This document shows, one piece after another, positions 1-8,300 of a DNA stretch of 47,506 bases (positions within the stretch are counted from its first letter, which is position 1; every line of letters begins with the position of its first letter). This DNA is from Paenibacillus etheri (GTDB taxonomy: Bacteria; Bacillota; Bacilli; Paenibacillales; Paenibacillaceae). The notes beneath the pieces were generated by a model. It did not search any database and was not told the origin of the DNA. It saw only the letters and a list, made by a program, of their open reading frames with translations. Where the stretch lies: the NCBI RefSeq assembly GCF_001012825.1, contig NZ_LCZJ02000043.1:1-47506 (forward strand), in the 5' to 3' direction. Both the position numbers and the translations under genes were made by a program.

Positions 1-58
1 GGTGGAAGTGCAGTAATGCATGGAGCTGACCAATACTAATCGGTCGAGGGCTTATCCT
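1..58 (+). rRNA. 23S rRNA, 3' end (partial)
   Basis: The first ~58 bases match the conserved 3' terminus of Bacillales 23S rRNA (GGAGCTGACCAATACTAATC followed by GGTCGAGGGCTTA). The gene runs off the left edge. The exact 3' end is approximate. No 5S rRNA follows before the first tRNA at 142. Confidence 0.9.
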
Positions 59-141
59 ATATTTAAAACGCAAATTCAATTCGGATTCAGTTTTCAGGGA
101 GTCAAATTCCTGTTTGGATTGCTGTGGTACTGATATCGTTT

Positions 142-233
142 GGAGAGATACCCAAGTGGCTATAAGGGGACCCTCTGCTAAGGGGTTAGACTGCGTAAGC
201 GGTGCGTGGGTTCGAATCCCACTCTCTCCGCCA
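142..233 (+). tRNA. tRNA-Ser (GCT)
   Basis: Acceptor arms GGAGAGA/TCTCTCC pair fully, the variable arm is long as in class II tRNAs, the T-loop is GGTTCGAATCC, and CCA is encoded. The anticodon GCT is at 177-179. Confidence 0.95.
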
Positions 234-263
234 TTTTCAATCCATAGCATTACTAATTATTGT

Positions 264-340
264 GGCGGTGTAGCTCAGCTGGCTAGAGCGTACGGTTCAT
301 ACCCGTGAGGTCGGGGGTTCGATCCCCTTCGCCGCTACCA
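264..340 (+). tRNA. tRNA-Met (CAT), elongator type
   Basis: Acceptor arms GGCGGTG/CGCCGCT pair with two wobble pairs (first and sixth), the anticodon loop is TTCATAC (CAT at 298-300), and CCA is encoded. The acceptor stem has a paired 5' end, unlike initiator tRNA. It looks like Bacillus elongator tRNA-Met; a lysidine-modified tRNA-Ile is less likely. Confidence 0.9.
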
Positions 341-348
341 TAATACCT

Positions 349-424
349 GGAGGCTTAGCTCAGCTGGGAGAGCATCTGCCTTACAAGCAGAGGGTCGGGG
401 GTTCGATCCCCTCAGCCTCCACCA
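349..424 (+). tRNA. tRNA-Val (TAC)
   Basis: Acceptor arms GGAGGCT/AGCCTCC pair, the anticodon TAC is at 382-384, the T-loop is GGTTCGATCC, and CCA is encoded. Confidence 0.95.
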
Positions 425-457
425 TTATTACTTTTTTAGAATTACTTTTTACACCGT

Positions 458-533
<76 letters not shown>

Positions 534-546
534 TTATTATTAATGC

Positions 547-624
547 GGAACCGTGGTGTAGTTGGCCTAACATGCCTGCCTGTCACGCAGGAGATCGCGA
601 GTTCGAATCTCGTCGGTTCCGCCA
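547..624 (+). tRNA. tRNA-Asp (GTC)
   Basis: Acceptor GGAACCG pairs with CGGTTCC. The anticodon stem and loop CCTGCCTGTCACGCAGG places GTC at 582-584. The discriminator is G and CCA is encoded. Confidence 0.95.
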
Positions 625-689
625 TTTTTTTCCACAAGACTAGGGTGGGAAGTTTAAACTACCACTTTATTTTTATGTCAATTTAATAT

Positions 690-762
<73 letters not shown>

Positions 763-771
763 CTTTTCCCT

Positions 772-857
772 GGGGGATTAGCGAAGTGGCCAAACGCATC
801 AGACTGTAAATCTGCTCACGTACGTGTTCGGTGGTTCGAATCCATCATCCCCCACCA
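772..857 (+). tRNA. tRNA-Tyr (GTA)
   Basis: Acceptor GGGGGAT pairs with ATCCCCC, the variable arm is long, the anticodon GTA is at 806-808, and CCA is encoded. Confidence 0.95.
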
Positions 858-862
858 TTTAT

Positions 863-935
863 GAGCCATTAGCTCAGTTGGTAGAGCACCTGACTTTTAA
901 TCAGGGTGTCGAAGGTTCGAGTCCTTCATGGCTCA
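863..935 (+). tRNA. tRNA-Lys (TTT), CCA not encoded
   Basis: Acceptor GAGCCAT pairs with ATGGCTC, the anticodon TTT is at 896-898 in a CTTTTAA loop, and the discriminator is A935. It is followed by TCCC, so CCA is not encoded. Last tRNA before the terminator. Confidence 0.93.
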
Positions 936-948
936 TCCCAAACAGAAA

Positions 949-977
949 GTCATCACCTTATGGTGGTGGCTTTTTTT
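949..977 (+). terminator. Terminator of the rRNA/tRNA operon
   Basis: A hairpin with arms GTCATCACC and GGTGGTGGC (two G-U pairs) and loop TTAT is followed by seven T. Confidence 0.85.
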
Positions 978-997
978 GTGTTTTATGGTTGTATTAT

Positions 998-1048
998 AGT
1001 AGCGCGCTACTGTAGCGATTAACATAATATAAGAGAATATGCTAAAAT
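998..1048 (+). promoter_or_regulatory. Palindrome and candidate promoter before the PucR-type regulator
   Basis: AGTAGCGCGCTACT at 998-1011 is a perfect 14-bp palindrome, followed by a second GTAGCG. Downstream, TTAACA (1019-1024), an 18-bp spacer and TAAAAT (1043-1048) could be a sigma-A promoter. An operator role is an inference. Confidence 0.35.
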
Positions 1049-1084
1049 AGGCGAAAAGAGCAAAAGTGGTGGAGCATGGTGACT

Positions 1085-2179
1085 ATGGATAGTGAGACAT
1101 TGCGGAAAAAATTAGAGCAGCTCACCGGAAAGAGAACCGGAATCAAGCAGTTAGGGAGGCAGCATTCAGCTTCTCTTTTTAGCATGGGATTAGAAGGACA
1201 AGATCAGCTGGTAATCCATGAAGGTCATCTCTGGGCACCTTTATATGAGAGTGACGGACGTATAACCGCTGTTTGGGTAGAAATGGAGGGACTCACCTCT
1301 CTGGAAGTACAGCTGGTCAACTATGCAGTTCGAAATTTTGCTATTGCACTTAAAGCTACAGGGCTTAGAGAAGAAGGTGAAGTGGAGGCACGGCAGCTTG
1401 GTGCCTGGTTGAACACGGAGCTAGAGCAAGAGAAGAATGACACTGAAATTCCCGATGAGATCACCCTAAAGGGGCGTCTGTTCGGCGACATGGTTCCATT
1501 CCTTCTTAGTAGTGAGATTGCACATAGCCCGCAGATCTCTTATCGTTCACTGATGAAATTGCTGCGTAGCTATTTTGAGAACGAAATCTTGCTTATTCCC
1601 CTACAAGAGAAGGAATGGTTGATTTTAGCTCGTAAAGAATTACTTACGGGCGGGGATGATAAGGATGATGAAGAAGAGAGTGTAGATGATCTTCTAGCAC
1701 AGACTAGTATGGGCTTACATGAGTTGATAGCTAGTGAATGGGTAGGTGTATTCCATTTAGCGGTGGCTCCGGCTATTGTCCCTGTTAAGGGATTGACTGG
1801 ATCTGTGGCTTTGCTCAGGGAGACGATTGTACTCGGTCGTATCTTTCAAGTAGGAGAGTATATTCATTTGCCTTGGGAACTACATTTGGAGCGTTTGGTT
1901 AATAGCATTCCTGTTGTGCGCCGTAAACAGTTGCTTGGACAGATTGGTGACTATTCCTCTGTACTATCAGATAAAGAGATGCTGCTGACTTTGGAAACCT
2001 TTTTTGAGATGGACTGTAATGTAAGTGAAACAGCCAAGAAGTTGTATATCCACCGAAATACGCTGCTATACCGTCTGGACAAGATAAAACAAGAGACTGG
2101 AGCAGATGTACGAAGCTTTGGGGACGCTGCTATTGTGAAGCTTACTATGCTTTTGTATAAAGTGACGAAAAGGAAATAG
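1085..2179 (+). CDS. PucR/CdaR-family transcriptional regulator
   Basis: A 364-aa protein ending in the helix-turn-helix of the PucR/CdaR family (Pfam HTH_30 type). The segment around residues 312-335 contains NVSETAKKLYIHRNTLLYRL, the family hallmark. The first ~300 residues have no domain I can name; an acidic linker (DDKDDEEES) lies in the middle. Members of this family respond to small metabolites, often sugar acids or purine products, and here the next gene is a sugar-ABC ATPase. I chose ATG 1085 because GGTGGAG at 1068-1074 sits 10 bases before it; ATG 1076 lies one base after that motif, and GTG 1079 is also possible. The ligand and targets cannot be read from the sequence. Confidence 0.75.
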   Translation: MDSETLRKKLEQLTGKRTGIKQLGRQHSASLFSMGLEGQDQLVIHEGHLWAPLYESDGRITAVWVEMEGLTSLEVQLVNYAVRNFAIALKATGLREEGEVEARQLGAWLNTELEQEKNDTEIPDEITLKGRLFGDMVPFLLSSEIAHSPQISYRSLMKLLRSYFENEILLIPLQEKEWLILARKELLTGGDDKDDEEESVDDLLAQTSMGLHELIASEWVGVFHLAVAPAIVPVKGLTGSVALLRETIVLGRIFQVGEYIHLPWELHLERLVNSIPVVRRKQLLGQIGDYSSVLSDKEMLLTLETFFEMDCNVSETAKKLYIHRNTLLYRLDKIKQETGADVRSFGDAAIVKLTMLLYKVTKRK

Positions 2180-2293
2180 GTTTTTTGTGAACCTTACAAA
2201 TAGCCATAGTGTCCCGACTGGGGTAATATAAATGTACAAGGAAACAGAATTTATATTTTAAATAATTAATAATTAACTCGAGGGGGAAATACA

Positions 2294-3415
2294 ATGGCAG
2301 GCGTACGTTTAGAGCATATTTTCAAAAAATACCCGGGTTCAGATAAAGCAACAGTAATCGATATCAATCTTGATATTAAAGATAAGGAATTTCTAGTATT
2401 GGTTGGACCTTCCGGTTGCGGTAAATCCACAACTTTGCGTATGATCGCTGGTTTGGAAGAAATCTCCGAAGGTAAAATGTACATTGGCGATCGTGTAGTT
2501 AATGACGTTGCTCCTAAAGACCGAGATATCGCGATGGTATTCCAATCCTACGCCCTGTATCCGCATATGAGCGTATACCAAAACATGGCTTTCGGTTTGA
2601 AACTTCGTAAAGTGAAGAAGGATGAAATCGACAAGAAAGTTCGCGAAGCTGCTAGAATTCTCGATATCGAGCATTTGCTAGATCGTAAACCAAAAGCACT
2701 CTCTGGTGGTCAACGCCAACGTGTCGCTTTGGGACGCGCTATCGTACGTGATCCACAAGTCTTCTTGATGGATGAGCCTCTTTCCAACTTGGATGCTAAA
2801 CTTCGTGGTCAAATGCGTGCTGAAATCACTAAACTGGTTAAGCGCCTTGAAACTACTTGTATCTACGTAACGCATGACCAAACAGAAGCTATGACAATGG
2901 GTGATCGCATCGTAGTTATGTATGATGGTATCATTCAACAAGCAGCTTCCCCTGAAGAGTTGTACAATGAACCTACAAACTTGTTCGTAGCTGGATTTAT
3001 CGGATCCCCTACAATGAACTTTATCAATGGTACTTTGTCTGAAGTGAGCGGTTCTATCCGTTTCCGTGCTGAGAACCTTGATGTTGAAGTACCAGGCGGA
3101 AAAGCACAAATTATCCGCAACAAAGGTTACATCGGTAAAGAAGTAATCATGGGCGTTCGTCCAGAAGATATCCATGAAGAGCCAGTATTCTTGGAAGCTT
3201 CCCCGAACACAATCTTTACTTCATTGGTTGATGTTACTGAAAACCTTGGTCATGAAATGCTCCTTTACTTGAGCGGCCTTGGTAAATCTACTGTAATCGC
3301 TCGTGTAGATGGACGTTCCACTACTCGCGAAGGCAGCAAGCCAAAATTGGCTATCGATATGAACAAAATTCACTTCTTTGATAAAGAATCCGAAGCTAAC
3401 ATTTTGTTGGGATAA
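2294..3415 (+). CDS. msmX: Carbohydrate ABC transporter ATPase, MsmX/UgpC type
   Basis: A 373-aa ATPase of the MalK/UgpC/MsmX subfamily, which energises several sugar importers at the inner face of the membrane. Visible motifs are Walker A GPSGCGKST (38-46), the Q-loop at Q84, signature LSGGQ (136-140), Walker B VFLMDEP (156-162) and the H-loop H194. The C-terminal ~130 residues form the regulatory OB-fold region of this subfamily. No permease or binding-protein gene adjoins it, which fits a shared ATPase such as B. subtilis MsmX. The ribosome site is GAGGGGGAAA just upstream. The gene is monocistronic, ending at a strong terminator. Symbol by family resemblance; ugpC is the other common name. 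Confidence 0.9.
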   Translation: MAGVRLEHIFKKYPGSDKATVIDINLDIKDKEFLVLVGPSGCGKSTTLRMIAGLEEISEGKMYIGDRVVNDVAPKDRDIAMVFQSYALYPHMSVYQNMAFGLKLRKVKKDEIDKKVREAARILDIEHLLDRKPKALSGGQRQRVALGRAIVRDPQVFLMDEPLSNLDAKLRGQMRAEITKLVKRLETTCIYVTHDQTEAMTMGDRIVVMYDGIIQQAASPEELYNEPTNLFVAGFIGSPTMNFINGTLSEVSGSIRFRAENLDVEVPGGKAQIIRNKGYIGKEVIMGVRPEDIHEEPVFLEASPNTIFTSLVDVTENLGHEMLLYLSGLGKSTVIARVDGRSTTREGSKPKLAIDMNKIHFFDKESEANILLG

Positions 3416-3440
3416 GATTGTAAAGATCTTTTCTCTCTTG

Positions 3441-3473
3441 ATAAAGCCACCCGAAAGGGTGGCTTTATTGTTT
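3441..3473 (+). terminator. Terminator after the sugar-ABC ATPase gene
   Basis: A perfect 12-bp stem (ATAAAGCCACCC / GGGTGGCTTTAT) with a GAAA tetraloop is followed by TGTTT. Confidence 0.9.
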
Positions 3474-3625
3474 AGATGGACCTTGTCTGGTTAGGCGCTA
3501 AGATTGCATTCATAAGCGTTATCAATTAAGATAGCAGGAGAATTACCTCCGGAATGTAAAGAGATCGCTGCCAACCGGACGCAGTAAGCGGACAAATACC
3601 GCAGGTGACGAAAGGACGAAATTAA

Positions 3626-4564
3626 ATGGCTAAGAAAGTAAAAGTATCTGAATTGGTACAGCATTTTCAATTAGAGGTTATTTCCGGCCAGGAAGGTCTA
3701 AAGAGACCCATTACGGTCGATGACCTGAATCGCCCTGGACTAGAGATTGCTGGTTATTTTGAATATTATCCAGAAGAACGTGTTCAATTGCTAGGCAAAA
3801 CAGAACTCGCTTTTTTCTCCATGCTGCCCGAAGCTGAGCGGAAAAGTCGACTTCGTGGAATTTGTAATGACAACACACCTTGTATTGTAATTACACGTGA
3901 TTTGGATGTGCCTCAGGAGTTAATTGATATAAGTAATGAGAAGGCTCTTCCTGTGCTTCGTAGCTCCATGGCCACGACTATTTTTTCCAGTCGTTTGACC
4001 AGCTTCTTAGAAGGAAAATTAGCCCCTACGGCGACGATTCATGGCGTACTTTGTGATGTATATGGTGTAGGTATGCTAATTACGGGCAGTAGTGGGATTG
4101 GTAAAAGTGAAACAGCCCTTGAACTTGTAAAACGCGGACATCGATTGATTGCTGATGATGCAGTGGAAATCCGTCAGACTTCAGATAACCAGCTGCATGG
4201 TACAGCACCTGAGTTAATCCGTCATTTACTGGAGATCCGTGGAGTAGGTATCATTAATGTAATGACACTTTTTGGTGCGGGTGCCATTCGTAATCATAAA
4301 CGGATTACACTTGTTGTTAGATTGGAAGCTTGGCAGCAAGACAAGCAGTATGACCGACTTGGGCTCGATGAGGAAACGACACGGATTATAGATACAGATG
4401 TTCCACTTGTAACGATTCCTGTACGCCCAGGACGTAACCTTGCAGTTATCATTGAGGTTGCAGCGATGAACTATCGCCTGAAGCAAATGGGCTTTAATGC
4501 AGCCCTGCAGTTCACGAATAAGTTAACTGCGACCATATCTGAAGATATGGATGATCTCGATTAG
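3626..4564 (+). CDS. hprK: HPr kinase/phosphorylase
   Basis: This 312-aa enzyme phosphorylates and dephosphorylates Ser46 of HPr and Crh in the cytoplasm, the signal that activates CcpA in carbon catabolite control. The conserved His is H140, Walker A is GSSGIGKS (154-161), the paired acidic residues are D177-D178, and the HprK signature [11 protein letters not shown] begins at about 202. The length is typical of the family. It heads the operon hprK-lgt-ppaX-acetyltransferase; lgt begins 12 bases downstream. An HPr/Crh target is encoded in this window at 36819. Confidence 0.97.
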   Translation: MAKKVKVSELVQHFQLEVISGQEGLKRPITVDDLNRPGLEIAGYFEYYPEERVQLLGKTELAFFSMLPEAERKSRLRGICNDNTPCIVITRDLDVPQELIDISNEKALPVLRSSMATTIFSSRLTSFLEGKLAPTATIHGVLCDVYGVGMLITGSSGIGKSETALELVKRGHRLIADDAVEIRQTSDNQLHGTAPELIRHLLEIRGVGIINVMTLFGAGAIRNHKRITLVVRLEAWQQDKQYDRLGLDEETTRIIDTDVPLVTIPVRPGRNLAVIIEVAAMNYRLKQMGFNAALQFTNKLTATISEDMDDLD

Positions 4565-4576
4565 GAGTGTGAGAGA

Positions 4577-5608
4577 ATGTTCCCATTAGCATTAGATCCT
4601 ATTTTCTTCTCCATTGGATCACTGCAAGTACACTGGTACGGATTAATACTAGGTTTCGGTGCACTCGCGGGGTTATTTCTTGCGATCCGCGAGGGCAAAA
4701 GGTTCGGTATCCCACAAGAGTTCTTTATGGATATGCTACTGCTAGGTGTGCCCTCGGCCATTATTGGGGCACGGATTTATTTTGTAGCGTTTAAATGGGA
4801 CGATTATAAGGATAATTTAATAGATATCTTTAAGATCTGGAACGGTGGCATTGCTATCTACGGTGCGTTAATTGGAGCCATTATTTGTGGGATTATTTAT
4901 TTCCGCTATAAAGGCTACCCATTCTGGCGTATCGTTGATATTTGTGCACCAGGACTACTAGCGGGCCAAATGATTGGACGCTGGGGAAACTTTGTCAACC
5001 AAGAGGCATACGGCAGCGTGGTTGAAGAGTCTTTTTTACGGGATAAACTGCATTTACCTGATTTCATTGTGAACCAAATGTACATAGGTGATGCTTTTCA
5101 TCATCCGACCTTCCTGTATGAATCTCTTTGGAGCTTACTGGGCATCGCGCTACTAATGGTCCTCCGCCGCCAAAAATTTGTGCGTGCTGGTGAGATCTTC
5201 ATGTCTTACTTTATATGGTATTCGATTGGTCGTTTCTTCATCGAAGCCGTACGTACGGATAGCTTAGCGTTTAATGGAAGTTCAGGTGTGGCATCCTTTA
5301 TAAACGGATTGTGGAAGCCGATGGAATGGTTAGGTTTTGAACAAGGATACTTAGACCCGAGTTATGGAAATATCCGTATTTCTCAGTTACTTTCTCTACT
5401 GATCATCGTCGCAGCTGTACTTCTTATCATTATTCGTAGGGTCACCGGAGAGCCTAAAGCACATTATTCTGATCCTATCGTATGTACTAAACCGATCAAA
5501 GCAGATACTGTAGTGCCAGAAAGCGCAGTAAATACACCGCAGAAAGCTCGTCACGGGGCACAACCTGAGCAAGGACAGCCGGCGGATGGAGATAAGAAGG
5601 AGCAGTAA
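4577..5608 (+). CDS. lgt: Prolipoprotein diacylglyceryl transferase
   Basis: An integral membrane enzyme that transfers diacylglycerol from phosphatidylglycerol to the lipobox cysteine of prolipoproteins. The Lgt signature GRWGNFVNQEAYG spans about 134-146, and several hydrophobic segments cover residues 10-285. The protein is 343 aa, longer than the ~270 aa usual in Bacillus. The excess is a hydrophilic C-terminal tail from about residue 295, rich in Pro, Gln, Lys and Glu, after the last membrane helix. The ribosome site is GGAGTGTGAGAGA. It lies between hprK and ppaX as in B. subtilis. Confidence 0.97.
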   Translation: MFPLALDPIFFSIGSLQVHWYGLILGFGALAGLFLAIREGKRFGIPQEFFMDMLLLGVPSAIIGARIYFVAFKWDDYKDNLIDIFKIWNGGIAIYGALIGAIICGIIYFRYKGYPFWRIVDICAPGLLAGQMIGRWGNFVNQEAYGSVVEESFLRDKLHLPDFIVNQMYIGDAFHHPTFLYESLWSLLGIALLMVLRRQKFVRAGEIFMSYFIWYSIGRFFIEAVRTDSLAFNGSSGVASFINGLWKPMEWLGFEQGYLDPSYGNIRISQLLSLLIIVAAVLLIIIRRVTGEPKAHYSDPIVCTKPIKADTVVPESAVNTPQKARHGAQPEQGQPADGDKKEQ

Positions 5609-5613
5609 AGCTT

Positions 5614-6270
5614 ATGATAGAATGCGTTCTTTTTGATCTAGATGGAACGATTGTCGATACAAATGAGCTAATTATTAGTTCATTTATGTACGCGCTGAAG
5701 GACAATGGTTTTGCTCCACTGACCAGAGAAGAGATTATTCCCCATATGGGAACTACCCTTCAGCAACAGATAAGAGTCTTCTCTGGACTTGAGGATGCAA
5801 GTGGTGCGCTAGAGAAGTCTTACCGGTCTTATAATAATGAGCATCATGATGAGTTAGTACGTCCCTTTCCTCAGGTGAATGAGACGATGGAAGAGCTCTT
5901 ACGTCGTGGGATTAAAATGGGAATTGTAACTACCAAAATTCGTCCTACAACGATTAAATCGCTCGAGATGTTTGATTTGCTTAAGTACATGGATACGATT
6001 GTGACGGTGAACGATGTTACTGAACCAAAGCCACATCCAGAACCTGTTCTTACAGCTGTCAATAGCCTTGGCGTTGATCCACGTAAAACTCTAATGGTGG
6101 GTGACAGTACGGTTGATATTCAATCGGCTAAGGCTGCCGGTGTATATGCTGCTGGAGTAGCATGGTCATTAAAGGGCGAAGACACTCTCCGCAAGTATGA
6201 TCCCGACTATATCATCCATAACATGAAGGATATTATAGAAATTGTGGAGCGAGGAACGAGTGAATCGTGA
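5614..6270 (+). CDS. ppaX: Pyrophosphatase PpaX (HAD family)
   Basis: A 218-aa haloacid-dehalogenase phosphatase that hydrolyses pyrophosphate, the by-product of HPr-Ser-P dephosphorylation by HprK. HAD motif I is DLDGT (8-12), motif II is VTT in the GIVTTK segment, a KPHPEP segment follows, and motif IV is VGDSTVD. Length equals B. subtilis PpaX (~216 aa). It starts 5 bases after lgt and its TGA overlaps the next gene's GTG start (GTGA). PpaX is preferred over phosphoglycolate phosphatase because of the hprK operon context. Confidence 0.9.
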   Translation: MIECVLFDLDGTIVDTNELIISSFMYALKDNGFAPLTREEIIPHMGTTLQQQIRVFSGLEDASGALEKSYRSYNNEHHDELVRPFPQVNETMEELLRRGIKMGIVTTKIRPTTIKSLEMFDLLKYMDTIVTVNDVTEPKPHPEPVLTAVNSLGVDPRKTLMVGDSTVDIQSAKAAGVYAAGVAWSLKGEDTLRKYDPDYIIHNMKDIIEIVERGTSES

Positions 6271-6776
6271 GAAACGTAACCCGATATCCTGTAGAAGGTC
6301 ATAACTCACTTTGGTACATTTACCGCACGGTCAGTCCATGGAAGGGTGTCCGTAACTTTATTTTTATTCAAATTGCCCGTTATTGCCCGATTCTACCGCT
6401 AAAGAACTGGATCTATCGTCGGATTCTCGGGATGAAGGTAGGTAAGCATACTTCCTTCGCTCTGATGGCGATGGTGGATGTGTTTTTTCCGGAAAAAATA
6501 ACGGTGGGTGAGAACTCTATTATCGGTTATAACACGACGATTCTGGCGCATGAGTATCTAATCAAGGAATATCGCCTGGGTGAAGTAGTGATTGGTGAAA
6601 ATGTATTGATCGGCGCGAATACAACGATTCTTCCCGGTGTAACCATCGGTGATTGGGCAGTTGTTGCCGCAGGATCAGTAGTACACAAGAACGTGGCGGC
6701 TGGCTCTTTTGTAGGAGGTAATCCACTGCGGGAGCTACGCCCAGCCTCATCGGAAGATTCTTCGGAACAAGTGTAA
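6267..6776 (+). CDS. Hexapeptide-repeat acyltransferase (YvoF-like)
   Basis: A 169-aa left-handed beta-helix acyltransferase of the LacA/Maa/WbbJ type. Hexapeptide-like turns are seen from about residue 85 (VGENSIIGYNTTILAHEY, then VIGENVLIGANTTILPGVTI). These proteins usually acetylate sugars or cell-surface glycans. The substrate cannot be inferred. The start is GTG, overlapping the ppaX stop by 4 bases, so the two are translationally coupled. The position matches yvoF in the B. subtilis hprK operon. Confidence 0.85.
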   Translation: MRNVTRYPVEGHNSLWYIYRTVSPWKGVRNFIFIQIARYCPILPLKNWIYRRILGMKVGKHTSFALMAMVDVFFPEKITVGENSIIGYNTTILAHEYLIKEYRLGEVVIGENVLIGANTTILPGVTIGDWAVVAAGSVVHKNVAAGSFVGGNPLRELRPASSEDSSEQV

Positions 6777-6788
6777 AAGATTCTTCGT

Positions 6789-6845
6789 AAACCCTGCAGT
6801 TTCATATTGCGTTTTTTTAGCGCAGGATCTGCAGGGTTTCTTGCG
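6789..6845 (+). terminator. Terminator of the hprK operon
   Basis: Outer arms AAACCCTGCAG (6789-6799) and CTGCAGGGTTT (829-839 of the 6 kb block) pair perfectly; an inner TGCG/CGCA stem encloses a T-rich loop. The trailing T-run is short. Confidence 0.75.
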
Positions 6846-6860
6846 TCTTTGGAGAAGCTT

Positions 6861-6907
6861 CTTAAGGAAACTTTAAGTTCTTCTTAAACGGATGCAAGTT
6901 ATATAAT
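6861..6907 (+). promoter_or_regulatory. Triple 11-bp-period repeat (OmpR/PmrA-type box) with -10 TATAAT
   Basis: Three half-sites CTTAAG (6861-6866), TTTAAG (6872-6877) and CTTAAA (6883-6888) lie head-to-tail, each separated by exactly 5 bases. This spacing is the arrangement bound by OmpR/PhoP-family response regulators, and the sequence resembles the PmrA box (YTTAAK-N5-YTTAAK). TATAAT at 6902-6907 follows with no good -35 at 17 bp, as expected for an activated promoter. Function is an inference. Confidence 0.5.
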
Positions 6908-7061
6908 TAGCTTTAGTGATCATGTAAATCCCACGCTAGGCATTCAGCGTCAAATATCAGAATGTAAATTCAGCAGGTGCAGACTTCCTGGTATGTTCAG
7001 TTTCCAAATTCCGCTTAGCGTCTCTATGAACTACCATCATAGTAGAGAAGAGGAATATAAT

Positions 7062-8258
7062 ATGAATACTGTGAGACAGGAAAGGCTACCCCAGCTGGAT
7101 ATTTTTAGAGCTTTAGCTATATTAGGAGTGCTGCATGTGCATTCTTCATCTTTTGCTGCTGCAGAGCAGGCACTGCATTCTCCTTATTATTACTGGCTGA
7201 ACTGGATTAACATTTTCTTTAAATTCGGCACGCCCTCATTTATTTTCCTTAGCAGCTTCGTATTGTTTTATAATTATTATGGTCTTCCTGTGACACGCAG
7301 CGTGATCATTAATTTCTATCGTCGTCGATTAAAGTATATCTTACTGCCGTATTTGCTAGCTTCTATGGGCTATTATGCACTAACCCTATATGTGAACGGA
7401 CGATTGACGCAGAACCTTGGTGACAACCTGTTAAGCTTTTCTAGAGCGTTATTCTCGGGCTCTGCATATGCGCATTTGTATTTTGTGTTTATTAGTATTC
7501 AGTTTTATTTGCTTTTTCCAGTGCTACTTAAGTTACTACAGAGTTCCCGCTTCTTAGTTAAATGGGCGATACCGCTCGGTTTGGCTCTTCAGTGGGGTTT
7601 TATTTTTTGGAATAAATACGAACTGCATATTGTTGAAAAAGGGAGCTTGGCGATCTCCTACCTGGCTTATTATATGATGGGTGCTTATATTGCCATTCAC
7701 TTTGAGAAGGTGAAGCTGTGGCTGTTAAAGCCATGGAGAGAGCTGCCTGCCAAGCAAAAAGGATGGACTGCCCTATTAGTGAGCTTGTGGTTAATTGCAG
7801 CCTTTATCCATGTGCAACTATGGTATGTGGCCCGCCATTTTGGGGTGTGGACGGATTCGCTCTGGTACGAGCTGTTATGGAATGTCCATACAATATTGTC
7901 AGCGTTGGTACTGCTGTATGCTACATTTTTGATTTATTGTAAGGCCCCTCGTGTGATCGTTGCTTTTTTGACTCGTTTAGGTGAGCTGTCATTTGCGATT
8001 TATTTGATACATCCGCTATTGCTGGCGATATATCGCAGATTCCGATATCATATTCCACTAGAGTCGCTAACTTATGTTTTCTTCATCTATGGAGGACTTG
8101 TGTTTGCACTGGGAGGAAGCTGGTCCATGGTGCAGTTTGCTTTTCGCCGAATTCCTAAGTCATGGATCTTCTTGGGGAGTGTTCCACGGTCTCTACAGTC
8201 TAGTCTGAAGGTGAAGTCAGTACATGCCTCTGATGAGATGAGGAAGGTTAATATTTGA
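7062..8258 (+). CDS. Membrane acyltransferase, acyltransferase-3 family (first of two)
   Basis: A 398-aa polytopic membrane protein of the acyltransferase-3 family, which acylates extracytoplasmic glycans or lipids. It opens with ERLPQLDIFRALAILGVLHV, where the family's N-terminal His lies in the first helix, followed by the basic FYRRRLKYILLPYLL segment. About ten hydrophobic stretches follow. It resembles the Bacillus YfiQ/YkrP group more than OatA, since no C-terminal SGNH domain is present. ATG 7062 is chosen over upstream ATG 6993 because an AGAGAAGAGG ribosome site precedes it and the paralog downstream starts at the same point. The acceptor is unknown. Confidence 0.85.
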   Translation: MNTVRQERLPQLDIFRALAILGVLHVHSSSFAAAEQALHSPYYYWLNWINIFFKFGTPSFIFLSSFVLFYNYYGLPVTRSVIINFYRRRLKYILLPYLLASMGYYALTLYVNGRLTQNLGDNLLSFSRALFSGSAYAHLYFVFISIQFYLLFPVLLKLLQSSRFLVKWAIPLGLALQWGFIFWNKYELHIVEKGSLAISYLAYYMMGAYIAIHFEKVKLWLLKPWRELPAKQKGWTALLVSLWLIAAFIHVQLWYVARHFGVWTDSLWYELLWNVHTILSALVLLYATFLIYCKAPRVIVAFLTRLGELSFAIYLIHPLLLAIYRRFRYHIPLESLTYVFFIYGGLVFALGGSWSMVQFAFRRIPKSWIFLGSVPRSLQSSLKVKSVHASDEMRKVNI

Positions 8259-8300
8259 TTAAGGCATCATTTTGATGCGAGCTTAACAGGAGGAAAGATC

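Noticed and set aside
2678-3175. 165-aa ORF antisense to the sugar-ABC ATPase gene
   Set aside because: Shadow frame, rich in Cys/His/Phe with no recognisable domain.
6993-7061. Upstream ATG for the first acyltransferase
   Set aside because: The added 23 residues have no counterpart in the paralog and no ribosome site precedes them.
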